From the NCBI RefSeq assembly GCF_900188025.1, contig NZ_FZNO01000001.1, positions 1 to 64,000 of the forward strand: a stretch of 64,000 nt of DNA, in the 5' to 3' direction. The translations under genes were made by a program, and so were the position numbers. Below, in pieces: positions 35,542-43,379 of the stretch; the stretch's first letter is position 1, and each line of letters opens with the position of its first letter. This DNA is from Blastococcus mobilis (lineage in GTDB: Bacteria; Actinomycetota; Actinomycetes; Mycobacteriales; Geodermatophilaceae). The notes below the pieces were generated by a model that was not told the DNA's origin, made no database searches, and saw only the letters and a program-made list of their open reading frames with translations.

Positions 35542-36504
35542 TCAGTCCTTCAGCAGGCCTTCGCGGAGCTTGGCCAGGGTCTGGCTGAGCAGCCGGGACA
35601 CGTGCATCTGCGAGATGCCGATGTCCGCGGCGATCTGCGACTGCGTCATGTTCCCGAAGAACCGCAGGATCAGGATCCGGCGCTCCCGCGCCGGGATCGT
35701 GGCCAGCAGCGGCTGCAGCGACTCCCGGTACTCCACGCCCTCGAGCGCGGCGTCCTCCTCGCCGAGGGTGGCCGCGAGCGTCGGGGAGTCGTCCTCGCCG
35801 CTGAGTCGCTCGTCCAGGGAGCTGCTGCGGTAGGCGTTGGCGACGGCGAGCCCCTCGAGCACTTCCGCCCGCGGGATACCCAGGTGTTCGGCCAGTTCCG
35901 ACGGCGTCGGTGCGCGGCCGTTCTTCTGGGCCAGCTCGCCGACGGCGGCGTTCAACGACAGGTGCAGCTCCTGCAGCCGGCGGGGCACGCGCACCGACCA
36001 GCCCTGGTCGCGGAAATGCCGCTTGATCTCACCGGTGATCGTCGGGACGGCGAAGGAGAGGAACTCCACGCCACGGGTCGGGTCGAACCGGTCGATCGCC
36101 GCGATCAGGCCCAGCGTGCCGACCTGCAGCAGGTCGTCGAACGGTTCACCGCGGTTGCTGAAGCGCCGGGCGAAGTGCCGCACCAGCGGCAGGTGCTCCT
36201 CCACCAGCATCTCGCGCAGCCGCTCCCGCCGCGGGTCGTCCTTCTCCAGGGTGGCCAGTTCCGCGAACAGCGGCGCGGTCCGCTCGGCCCGCCGCCGGTT
36301 GTCCGAGACAGGGGGAGCGTCGGGCGTCGGGTCGACGGCCGGGCCGTCGCCGGTCTCCACCCGCGGGTCGGGCACGGTCTCCGGGTCGGCCGGCTCGTGT
36401 GCGGCGATGTCGTCCTCCGCAGGGGCGGGGATGGGTTCGGACCTCTGATCGGGCAGCGGAACCTCCACGACGGGGGTCTCGCCGGTCGATGGGGACCGGC
36501 TCAC
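35542..36504 (-). CDS. sigF: RNA polymerase sigma factor, SigF/SigB stress type
   Basis: GTG 36504 overlaps the anti-sigma stop by 4 bases. The 320-residue protein has an acidic, disordered N-terminal extension of about 70 residues, then sigma region 2 (LPLVRHFARRFSNRGEPFDDLLQVGTLGL, in the style of group 3 factors), region 3 (LQELHLSLNAAVGELAQKNGRAPTPSELAEHLG) and region 4 helix-turn-helix (FGNMTQSQIAADIGISQMHVSRLL). The sequence PTITGEIKRHFRDQGW is typical of SigF. It should recognise GTTT-N15-17-GGGTA promoters, one of which lies upstream of its own operon. Confidence 0.92.
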   Translation of the reverse strand: MSRSPSTGETPVVEVPLPDQRSEPIPAPAEDDIAAHEPADPETVPDPRVETGDGPAVDPTPDAPPVSDNRRRAERTAPLFAELATLEKDDPRRERLREMLVEEHLPLVRHFARRFSNRGEPFDDLLQVGTLGLIAAIDRFDPTRGVEFLSFAVPTITGEIKRHFRDQGWSVRVPRRLQELHLSLNAAVGELAQKNGRAPTPSELAEHLGIPRAEVLEGLAVANAYRSSSLDERLSGEDDSPTLAATLGEEDAALEGVEYRESLQPLLATIPARERRILILRFFGNMTQSQIAADIGISQMHVSRLLSQTLAKLREGLLKD

Positions 36505-36998
36505 TGCGCGACCGACAGGTTCTGTCCTGCGCTGCTGCCCACCTCGGTCGGGTGCTGGCCGGGCAGGTACTTGTCCATGGCGATCAGGCCCACGGGGGTG
36601 GGGCTGCCGTTCCCGCCCGGAACCGCCTCCTGCGTGGCGCGCCGGGCGTCGACGCTGTCGACGAGAGTGGCCAGGATGGCCCAGCCGAAGCCGTCACGGG
36701 GCACCTCGACGCCCTCGGCGGTGGGCACCCACGCCTCGATGTGCAGTCCCGCCCGGGTCGTCTCGAAGATGACCGTGAGCGGGGCGTCGGACGCAGCGAT
36801 CTGGGTGAGCGTCGCGCAGGCCTCGTCCACCGCGAGGCGAAGGTCCTCGACCGCGTCGAGGTCGTAGTCCATCCGGATCGCGAGGTCACCGGCCATCGCA
36901 CGTACCGCAGGCAACTGGGTCGCCGTGGTGGGCACCCGCAGCTCCAACCTCTCCGCGCGTCGCCCGTCCTGCGCAAGGGCGCCCCTCGAGTCCACCAT
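36501..36998 (-). CDS. rsbW: anti-sigma factor / serine kinase (RsbW/UsfX type)
   Basis: ATG 36998 has AAGGAG upstream. The 165-residue protein shows the GHKL ATPase fold: the N-box LRLAVDEACATLTQ (near residue 60) and later FGWAILATLVDSVD. It should bind and silence SigF and be released by a dephosphorylated STAS partner. It is the first gene of a two-gene operon with sigF, as in Mycobacterium. The order and the autoregulatory-type promoter 126 bases upstream fit. Confidence 0.88.
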   Translation of the reverse strand: MVDSRGALAQDGRRAERLELRVPTTATQLPAVRAMAGDLAIRMDYDLDAVEDLRLAVDEACATLTQIAASDAPLTVIFETTRAGLHIEAWVPTAEGVEVPRDGFGWAILATLVDSVDARRATQEAVPGGNGSPTPVGLIAMDKYLPGQHPTEVGSSAGQNLSVAQ

Positions 36999-37123
36999 CC
37001 GTCGTCTGCTCCTTCGTTGCCGTCGGCCCGTCCATCGAGTCGCCGCGGTCCATCCTGCCGGGCCCGGTCGGGGCCCGTCGTGGCGCGTCCGGACGCACCG
37101 GGTTGCGCTCAACCGCGGCGTTT

Positions 37124-37149
37124 TACCCCGGGTGCTCGACAGCTCAAAC
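37124..37149 (-). promoter_or_regulatory. SigF-type promoter of the rsbW-sigF operon
   Basis: On the minus strand GTTT (37149-37146) is followed after 17 bases by GGGTA (37128-37124), then AA. This fits the SigF consensus GTTT-N15-17-GGGTA and points at the anti-sigma gene starting at 36998. It suggests positive autoregulation. Confidence 0.65.
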
Positions 37150-37225
37150 GTGGTGGTCACCACGGCACCACGGTAGGCGTCGTCGCGGTTGCCGGGGCCC
37201 GAACGCTGGTATTGGCTGGCTCAAG

Positions 37226-39085
37226 ATGACGTCGAGCCCGAGCATCCCGCCACCCCTCCCCGCAACCGCCCGGGACGAGGGAGCCAGTGCGCTGGTCGCC
37301 GCCATGGAGACCGCTCCCGCGGCCATCTACGTCCTCGACGCCACGGCTGCCGAACCCATCTGGGCCAACGCCCGGGCACGGGACCTCGGCACGGCCCGCG
37401 ATCAGCTGCCCGTCGTGGACGGTCGACCGGTGACCGACGTGCTCGACGAGGTGCTGCGGACCGGCCAGGCGGAGACGATCTGCGGACCACTGGGCCGCGG
37501 CGGGCCGGCGGCGACGGTGATGGCGCGGCCGATGCAGGTCGCCGGGGGGCCGGGCGTGCTCCTGGTCCTGGAATCCGAGGACGCCGCGACCGACACCTCG
37601 CTGTGGCCCAGCCTCCCCGCCGACGGGGTCGAGCAGGCCCAGCTGTCCCTGCTCCCGCCTTCCCTGCCCCTTCTGCCCGACCTGCGTCTCTCCGGCAGCT
37701 ACCACCGCGCCTCCGCGGTCCGGGCGGCCGGAGGTGACTGGTACGACACGGTGGCGCTCGGCTCGGGCCGCGTGGCGCTGGTCGTCGGCGACGCCGTCGG
37801 CCACGGTGTCCCAGCGGCCGGGGCCATGAGCCGCCTGCGCGGGGCGATGCGGTCGTCGGCTCTGCGCGACCCCTCGCCCGCCGCGGTCCTCGCCGCCCTG
37901 GACACCTTCGCCGCGCAGATGGAGGACGTCGAAGGCACCTCGGTCTTCTACGGCGTGCTCGATGCCGGCACCGGTGATCTGGTGTATGCCGCGGCCGGGC
38001 ACCCGCCGCCGCTGGTGGTGGGGGCTGACGGGACGGCGTCCTTCCTGCCCGTTCCGCCCCGCCCGCCGCTGGGCAGCCTGCCCGGCACCCCGACGACCGT
38101 CTCGCGGCACGTGCTGGACCAAGGGTCGACGCTCGTGCTGTTCTCCAACGGTGCCGTCGCGGGCCCCGGCCCGGAGGCCTCGGCCGCGCTGGACCGGCTC
38201 GCGGAAGCAGCGACGTCGGTGCTCGCGAGCCCGGACGCCCTGGCGCCGGACGCCTCGGGCGAGCTCGCCTCGGCGATCGCCGAGGGCGTCCGCACCCCGG
38301 ATGGCTGGTTGGACGACGTCGCCGTACTGGTTGCCCACCGCCGCGAGGACACCCTCGAGCCGCTGCAGCTCGATCTGATCGCCGACCCCGCGGCGCTGCC
38401 CGGCGTGCGGCGCCGGCTGAACAGCTGGCTCACCACCCTCGGCATGGGCGAGCAGGACCGCGTCGGGGCGATGGTGGCGGTGGGAGAGGCCTGCGCCAAC
38501 GCCGCGGAGCACGCCTACCGGGGGTCCGAGCCGGGTCCCATGTCGGTGACCGCGCGGGTGGACGTCGACGGCGTCCTCACCGTGACGGTGCGCGACGAGG
38601 GCACGTGGCGTCCCCCCAACCGCGACCCCGGCGACCGGGGGCGCGGCCTGTTGATCATGCGGCAGCTCGTCGACGGCGTCGTCCTCGAGGAGGAGGAGAA
38701 GGGGACGACGGTGACCTTGAGCCTGCGGCTTCGGCGCAGCCCGGAGGTGGACGAGGACCGGCCCTCGGTCGCCAGCGCGGCCACGGTGACGGTGGACCGG
38801 GGAGGACCCCGACCGGTGGTGCGGGCCAGTGGCGCGGTGGACGAGCTGGGCGCCGAGCAGATGCGGATCCGCCTGCTGGAGGCCAGCCACGGCGGAACCG
38901 GTCGGGTCGAGCTGGACCTCGGCGGCGTGTCCCTGTTCAGCAGTGCCGCGGTGCGGGTCGTGCTGGCCATCGCCCGGATCGGACGCGACGAGGGCTGGCG
39001 CCTGGTCGTCCATGCCCCCGACGGCGGCATCACCCGGCACATCCTCGAGATCAGCGGCCTGGGCGGACTGGTCGACCTGCGCTGA
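37226..39085 (+). CDS. four-domain stress regulator: PAS-like, PP2C phosphatase (SpoIIE), HATPase kinase, STAS
   Basis: ATG 37226 gives 619 residues. Domain order: a PAS-like sensor (about 25-115, AAIYVLDATAAEPIWANARA); a SpoIIE/RsbU PP2C phosphatase (about 145-385) with metal Asp residues in GGDWYDTV and VVGDAVGHG and in DGWLDDVAVLV; an RsbW-like kinase (about 390-505) with N-box GEACANAAEHAY and G-box DRGRGLLIM; and a STAS domain (about 525-619) with the serine segment GVSLFSSAAV. The same order is known in mycobacterial Rv1364c, a SigF regulator. All switch activities in one chain, next to sigF, suggest it senses a signal and sets SigF activity. Confidence 0.9.
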   Translation: MTSSPSIPPPLPATARDEGASALVAAMETAPAAIYVLDATAAEPIWANARARDLGTARDQLPVVDGRPVTDVLDEVLRTGQAETICGPLGRGGPAATVMARPMQVAGGPGVLLVLESEDAATDTSLWPSLPADGVEQAQLSLLPPSLPLLPDLRLSGSYHRASAVRAAGGDWYDTVALGSGRVALVVGDAVGHGVPAAGAMSRLRGAMRSSALRDPSPAAVLAALDTFAAQMEDVEGTSVFYGVLDAGTGDLVYAAAGHPPPLVVGADGTASFLPVPPRPPLGSLPGTPTTVSRHVLDQGSTLVLFSNGAVAGPGPEASAALDRLAEAATSVLASPDALAPDASGELASAIAEGVRTPDGWLDDVAVLVAHRREDTLEPLQLDLIADPAALPGVRRRLNSWLTTLGMGEQDRVGAMVAVGEACANAAEHAYRGSEPGPMSVTARVDVDGVLTVTVRDEGTWRPPNRDPGDRGRGLLIMRQLVDGVVLEEEEKGTTVTLSLRLRRSPEVDEDRPSVASAATVTVDRGGPRPVVRASGAVDELGAEQMRIRLLEASHGGTGRVELDLGGVSLFSSAAVRVVLAIARIGRDEGWRLVVHAPDGGITRHILEISGLGGLVDLR

Positions 39086-39154
39086 CGCGCTCGTCCGAGG
39101 GAGCGCCACCCCCACCCCTGTTTGGGGAACCGGTCGGGTGCACATTCCCCCGAC

Positions 39155-40162
39155 GTGAGACTTCGGCGCAGCGACGTGAACGGCCCCGGCTATCGGCGCC
39201 GCAGGGCCGGGCGCGGCTTCGCCTACTACGACACCGAGGGCGTCCTCATCCGGGACGACCGGCTGGACCGCATCCGGGCGCTGGCCATTCCGCCGGCGTG
39301 GAAGGACGTCTGGATCTGCCCCTGGCCCAACGGGCACATCCAGGCCACCGGTGTGGACGCCGCGGGTCGCCGGCAGTACCGCTATCACGACGAATGGCGG
39401 GCGCGGCGCGACGCGGAGAAGCACGAGCGCGTCCTCGAGATCGCCCAGCAGCTCCCGGACGTGCGGGACGCCGTCCAGGCGGGACTGCGCACCCGCGGCC
39501 TGAACCGCGACCGCGTGCTGGCCACCGCCATCCGGCTGCTCGACCTGGGAGCCTTCCGCGTCGGCAGCGAGCAGTACGAGGAGGAGAACGGGACCTACGG
39601 GCTGGCCACGCTCAAGCGCGACCACGTCTCGGTCCGGGGCGAGCGCACGTTCTACTCCTACACCGCCAAGGGCGGCATCGAGCGCGAGGTCGAGATCACC
39701 GACCGGCCGACGGCCACGGTCGTCCGGCAGCTCCTGGAACGCCCGGTCGACGCCGGTGAGGATCTGCTGGCCTACCAGATCGAGGACGGCGAATGGCGCG
39801 ACGTGACCAGCGGCGAGATCAACGCCTACTTGAAGGAGATCAGCGGCGCGGAGATCACCGCCAAGGACTTCCGCACCTGGACGGCCACCGTCCTCATGGC
39901 GGCCGCACTGGCGGAGGTTCCGCCGCCGGCCAGCAGGACAGCTCGCAAGAAGGTGGTCAGCGCCGCCTACAAGCAGGTCAGCGAGCAGCTCGGGAACACG
40001 CCGGCGGTGTGCAAGGCCAGCTACGTCGACCCGCGCGTGGTCGACAGGTTCGAGAACGGGGAGACCGTGGCCCACGTGCTGCGGGAGGCCGAGGAGGCCG
40101 AGGCCGACCGCGACACCCAGAAGGTGCTCGAGGCCGCCGTCTGCCAGTTGCTGTCCGCCTGA
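39155..40162 (+). CDS. DNA topoisomerase IB
   Basis: The start is GTG 39155. The 335-residue protein has the poxvirus-like type IB layout: GRGFAYYDTEGVLIRD, AIPPAWKDVWICPWPNGHIQATG, LDLGAFRVGSEQYEEENGTYGLATL, FYSYTAKGG, and DFRTWTATVLMA, with the nucleophilic Tyr in KASYVDPRV (near 290). It relaxes supercoils of both signs through a 3'-phosphotyrosine link, without ATP. Bacterial type IB enzymes are scattered but common in actinobacteria. Confidence 0.92.
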   Translation: MRLRRSDVNGPGYRRRRAGRGFAYYDTEGVLIRDDRLDRIRALAIPPAWKDVWICPWPNGHIQATGVDAAGRRQYRYHDEWRARRDAEKHERVLEIAQQLPDVRDAVQAGLRTRGLNRDRVLATAIRLLDLGAFRVGSEQYEEENGTYGLATLKRDHVSVRGERTFYSYTAKGGIEREVEITDRPTATVVRQLLERPVDAGEDLLAYQIEDGEWRDVTSGEINAYLKEISGAEITAKDFRTWTATVLMAAALAEVPPPASRTARKKVVSAAYKQVSEQLGNTPAVCKASYVDPRVVDRFENGETVAHVLREAEEAEADRDTQKVLEAAVCQLLSA

Positions 40163-40271
40163 GGTCCCGACGCCGGACGCGTCACCCCAGGCTCGTCGTC
40201 TTCACCCCGGGGAAATGCCGCCGGGGCGGCGACCACCGGGCTGGAGTCGCGGAGCCCGACCGTTCCAGGCA

Positions 40272-40312
40272 ACGACGAAGGGCCCCGCCGAAACGGCGGA
40301 GCCCTTCGTCGT
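40272..40312. terminator. strong bidirectional hairpin
   Basis: ACGACGAAGGGC...CCGCCG pairs with CGGCGG...GCCCTTCGTCGT around an AAA loop, with one unpaired position per side: about 18 bp of stem. It lies between the convergent topoisomerase and STAS genes. Confidence 0.8.
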
Positions 40313-40313
40313 C

Positions 40314-40339
40314 GGCCCCCTGCAGGGGTGGGGGCAGGG
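40314..40339. repeat. bipartite intergenic repeat, copy 1
   Basis: GGCCCCCTGCAGGGG (self-complementary core CCCCTGCAGGGG) is followed directly by TGGGGGCAGGG. Both parts recur at 46782-46828, there separated by 21 bases. It is next to a terminator in a convergent gap. Confidence 0.55.
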
Positions 40340-40348
40340 AGTCGTTCT

Positions 40349-40744
40349 TCAGCGCGCGGTGCTGTCGGCGATCGTGAAGAGGTCGATCAGCCCGGTCACC
40401 TCGAGCGGGCGGGTGACGGCGCGGGTGGTGGCGATGAGTCGCAGGGCGACCTCGCGCGCCCGGGCGGACTTCTGGGTCTCGACGAGGACGGCGAGCCCGG
40501 CGGAGCCGAGGAACTGCACGCCGGAGAGGTCGATGACCAGCTCCCGCGGCTGCTGCTCCAGCTGGCCGTCCAGGGTCGAACGGAGCACCGGTGCGGTGAA
40601 CGTGTCCACCTCGCCGACGACCGTCACCGTGGCCACGCCATCCTCAGTGGAGGTCGAGAGCGTGATCACGTCGTCGAAGGGTGCCTCGGTGCCCTCGGTC
40701 GACACGTCGGGCTGCCCCTCGGCGGGCAGGTCGGAAGTGGTCAC
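40349..40744 (-). CDS. STAS-domain anti-sigma factor antagonist (RsbV type)
   Basis: GTG 40744 follows AGGAG. The 131-residue protein has a 30-residue acidic leader, then the STAS core: TVTVVGEVDTFTAPVLRSTL, LVIDLSGVQFLGSAGLAVLVE and the phosphorylatable Ser in FLGSAG. Such proteins bind RsbW-type anti-sigma factors when unphosphorylated. It lies 3.4 kb from the rsbW-sigF operon and next to the four-domain regulator, so it is a likely partner. Confidence 0.88.
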   Translation of the reverse strand: MTTSDLPAEGQPDVSTEGTEAPFDDVITLSTSTEDGVATVTVVGEVDTFTAPVLRSTLDGQLEQQPRELVIDLSGVQFLGSAGLAVLVETQKSARAREVALRLIATTRAVTRPLEVTGLIDLFTIADSTAR

Positions 40745-40857
40745 GGACAGTGGCTCCTCTCGGCGGCATTTCCCGGCGGCGGTGGCCGCTCGGACAATCT
40801 ACCGCTGTGCGGTCCGGGGGCTCGTCGTCCCCGATCCCGCAGGTGGTGAACATGTCG

Positions 40858-40884
40858 CGTGCCGGTGTTTCCATCACCGGCACG
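40858..40884. repeat. perfect hairpin upstream of the STAS gene
   Basis: CGTGCCGGTG and CACCGGCACG form a 10-bp stem with a 7-base loop, 114 bases upstream of the STAS start, in a gap between two minus-strand genes. It may terminate transcripts from the DUF5709 gene or be a regulatory site. Confidence 0.45.
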
Positions 40885-40994
40885 GCGCGGCTGCCTGCTG
40901 AACCGTGATTACAACGTAGACAACCGATCGCGGACGCGCCAACCCCGCCCCCCAGCGGGGGGCGGGGATGGTCGGTGGTGTGCCGGTGCGCCGG

Positions 40995-41408
40995 TCAGCC
41001 CTCGGTGAGGTGCATGGCGCCCTCCTCGGGCCCCTCGCCGCCGACGGAGACGTCGGACGTGGCCTCGATGTCGTCGGCGGTGCGGTTGGTGCCCGAATCG
41101 CTCACCGGCGAGGTCGAGGTGTCCTGCTCCAGCTGACCCACCTCGCGGTCGGGATCCTCGGCCGGGCGGATGTCGAGCGCGTCGTCCGGCACCTCCCGCT
41201 CGAGCCGTCCGGTGAGGGACTCGCCCTGGGACTGCTCGAACGCGGTGGTCCCGAAGTCGACCGTCGCGTTCGCCCGCTCGCCCGGCATCGGCGCGAACTG
41301 GGGGTCCTCGGCCTGCTCCTGGGTGGGCGAGTCGTCCTGCGAGACATCGGGGATCCCGTCGTCCTCGGGGAAGATGTCTCGGGCGGTCTGGCCCTCGGGC
41401 TGCGTCAT
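40995..41408 (-). CDS. DUF5709 acidic protein
   Basis: ATG 41408 has a strong AAGGAGG site. The 137-residue protein is very acidic, without hydrophobic segments. It shows the DUF5709 features FGTTAFEQSQGESLTGRLEREVPD and a C-terminal EEGAMHL. The function is unknown; genes of this family are actinobacteria-specific. Its place between SigF-pathway and NHEJ genes suggests, but does not prove, a stress role. Confidence 0.78.
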   Translation of the reverse strand: MTQPEGQTARDIFPEDDGIPDVSQDDSPTQEQAEDPQFAPMPGERANATVDFGTTAFEQSQGESLTGRLEREVPDDALDIRPAEDPDREVGQLEQDTSTSPVSDSGTNRTADDIEATSDVSVGGEGPEEGAMHLTEG

Positions 41409-41590
41409 CGCTGTGGCCTCCTTGTGCCTCGGGTCCGCACCGGCCGGGGCTCAGTGGGACGGGGAGCCGGTCGGCGACCGGCGTCTGCGTTCGCCCTACC
41501 CGTGGCCTGCCGGCCCATGCGCGGGTGTGGGTCGACCCACGGCGCGGCGGCCGGGGCATGCACCTGCCGCGCCGGGGGTAGCTCGACGGC

Positions 41591-42166
41591 ATGGCAATCG
41601 CAGACGAGGTCCAGCGGATCGCAGCCCCTGTTCGCCGGTGGGCCCGTACGCAGAAGCGGGAGTACACCAACGGCGAACCGCGCCCACTGGCCGGCGACCT
41701 GGGGGCGATGGGCGTCTACGCCGGACTCGTGGTGGCGGCCGGGGCGGCCGTGCGGGCCTCCGGCCGGGAGCTGCCCGAGCGGATCCCGCTGGGCGACGCC
41801 GCCCTGCTGACCGTCGCCACCTTCCGGCTGGCCCGCCGGATCGCCAAGGACCCGGTCACCAGTCCCATCCGCGCACCCTTCACCCGCTTCGAGGGTGCCT
41901 CGGGCCACGCCGAGGTCGCCGAGGAGGTGCGCGAGCACGGCGGGATGAAGCACGCGATCGGCGAGCTGCTCACCTGCCCGTTCTGCCTGGCCCAGTGGGT
42001 GGGCACCGGGTTCGTCTTCGGTTACGTCACCGCCCCGAAGGCGACCCGGTTGGCGGCCCTGACCATGACGATGGTGGCCGGTTCCGACGTCCTCCAGTTC
42101 GTGTACGACGCCATCCAGAACGGTGCGCTGGCGCCCGCCACGAATGACGACGACGGGGGAGAATGA
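41591..42166 (+). CDS. DUF1360 family membrane protein
   Basis: The 191-residue protein has two or three membrane segments (AMGVYAGLVVAAGAAV and the segment from about 135) and the family hallmark TCPFCLAQWVGTGFVFGYV with paired Cys, plus FRLARRIAKDPVTSPIRAPF. DUF1360 members occur in Bacillus (sporulation-linked) and actinobacteria; no reaction is known. An in-frame start at ATG 41591 follows GGGGGTAGCTCGACGGC without a clear ribosome site. Confidence 0.8.
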   Translation: MAIADEVQRIAAPVRRWARTQKREYTNGEPRPLAGDLGAMGVYAGLVVAAGAAVRASGRELPERIPLGDAALLTVATFRLARRIAKDPVTSPIRAPFTRFEGASGHAEVAEEVREHGGMKHAIGELLTCPFCLAQWVGTGFVFGYVTAPKATRLAALTMTMVAGSDVLQFVYDAIQNGALAPATNDDDGGE

Positions 42167-42367
42167 GGGTCTCCGCCCGTCCCGTCGAGGGGTGGCGCGG
42201 TCCGCGTTCGCCGTCCCTTCCCCGGGTGGGCGTGTCCTCCGACCGGGGGAGGGCGCGCACCGTCCGAACTGCCACGGGGACCCACCCGCCCTTATCCTGC
42301 GATCTTGACCCGATCACGGGTTGTCACGGGGCTCGGGGTCCGGAGCCCGAACGGGTAAGGGGCAGGC

Positions 42368-43378
42368 ATGCGATCGATCTGGCGCGGGGCCGTGTCGTTC
42401 GGCCTCGTCAGCATCGGCGTGAAGCTGTACTCGGCGACCGAGGACAAGGACATCCGGTTCCACCAGGTCCACGCGACCGACGGCGGACGGGTCAAGTACA
42501 AGCGGGTCTGCTCCATCGACGGCGAAGAGGTCGAGTACAGCGACATCGCCAAGGGTTACGAGCTGCCCGACGGCCAGGTCGTGATCCTCACCGACGAGGA
42601 TTTCGAGGAGCTCCCGCTCAGCACGCGGCGTGAGATCGAGGTGCTGCAGTTCGTCGACCAGGACGAGATCGACCCGATCCACTTCGAGAAGACCTACTAC
42701 CTGGAGCCCGACGGCCCCGCGGCGCGGCCCTACGTGCTGCTGCGGGACGCGCTGGAGAACGCCGGCCAGGTCGCGATCACCAAGATCGCCATCCGGCAGC
42801 GGGAGTCGCTGGCGGCGCTGCGCGTGCGCGACGGGATCCTGGTGCTGCACACGATGCGCTGGCCCGACGAGATCCGTCGGCCCGACTTCGGCTTCCTGGA
42901 GAAGGACATCAGCGTCCGGCCGCAGGAGCTGAAGATGGCCGAGGCGCTGATCGCTTCGATGACCGGCGAGTTCGACCCCAGCGAGTTCACCGACGGCTAC
43001 CGCGAGGCGATGACCGCCCTGCTCGAGGCCAAGCAGAGCGGTGGCGAGGTGCAGTCGGTCCCCGAGGTGGAGGATGCCGGCGGCGCGGTCGTCGACCTGA
43101 TGAGCGCCCTGCGCCGCAGCGTCGAGAGGGCTCGCGGCGGCGCGTCCGCGAACGACGACCCGGCCGCCGAGGAAGCTCCGGCGGCAGAGGCCCCGGCGAA
43201 GCGGGCGCCGGCCAAGAAGGCGGCCCCGGCGAAGAAGGCAGCGCCGGCGAAGAAGGCGGCGGCCGAGAAGCCGGCGACGACGAAGACGACGACGAAGACG
43301 ACGACCGAGAAGAAGGCCCCGGCGGCGAAGAAGGCGGCGGACAAGCCGCCGGCCAAGCGCGCCCGCCGCAGCGCCTGA
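42368..43378 (+). CDS. ku: non-homologous end joining protein Ku
   Basis: The 336-residue protein has the bacterial Ku core: RSIWRGAVSFGLVSIGVKLYSAT, RFHQVHATDGGR, YSDIAKGYEL, HFEKTYYLEPDG and ALIASMTGEFDPSEFTDGYREAM. It is followed by a Lys/Ala/Pro tail of about 80 residues made of AKKAAPAKK-type repeats, like histone H1 or mycobacterial HupB. Ku rings bind DNA ends and recruit LigD; the tail should add sequence-independent DNA binding. It is followed by the two ligD genes. Confidence 0.95.
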   Translation: MRSIWRGAVSFGLVSIGVKLYSATEDKDIRFHQVHATDGGRVKYKRVCSIDGEEVEYSDIAKGYELPDGQVVILTDEDFEELPLSTRREIEVLQFVDQDEIDPIHFEKTYYLEPDGPAARPYVLLRDALENAGQVAITKIAIRQRESLAALRVRDGILVLHTMRWPDEIRRPDFGFLEKDISVRPQELKMAEALIASMTGEFDPSEFTDGYREAMTALLEAKQSGGEVQSVPEVEDAGGAVVDLMSALRRSVERARGGASANDDPAAEEAPAAEAPAKRAPAKKAAPAKKAAPAKKAAAEKPATTKTTTKTTTEKKAPAAKKAADKPPAKRARRSA

Positions 43379-43379
43379 C

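Noticed and set aside
37157-40075. A minus-strand frame of 972 codons
   Set aside because: It is antisense to the four-domain regulator and topoisomerase IB; no family pattern.
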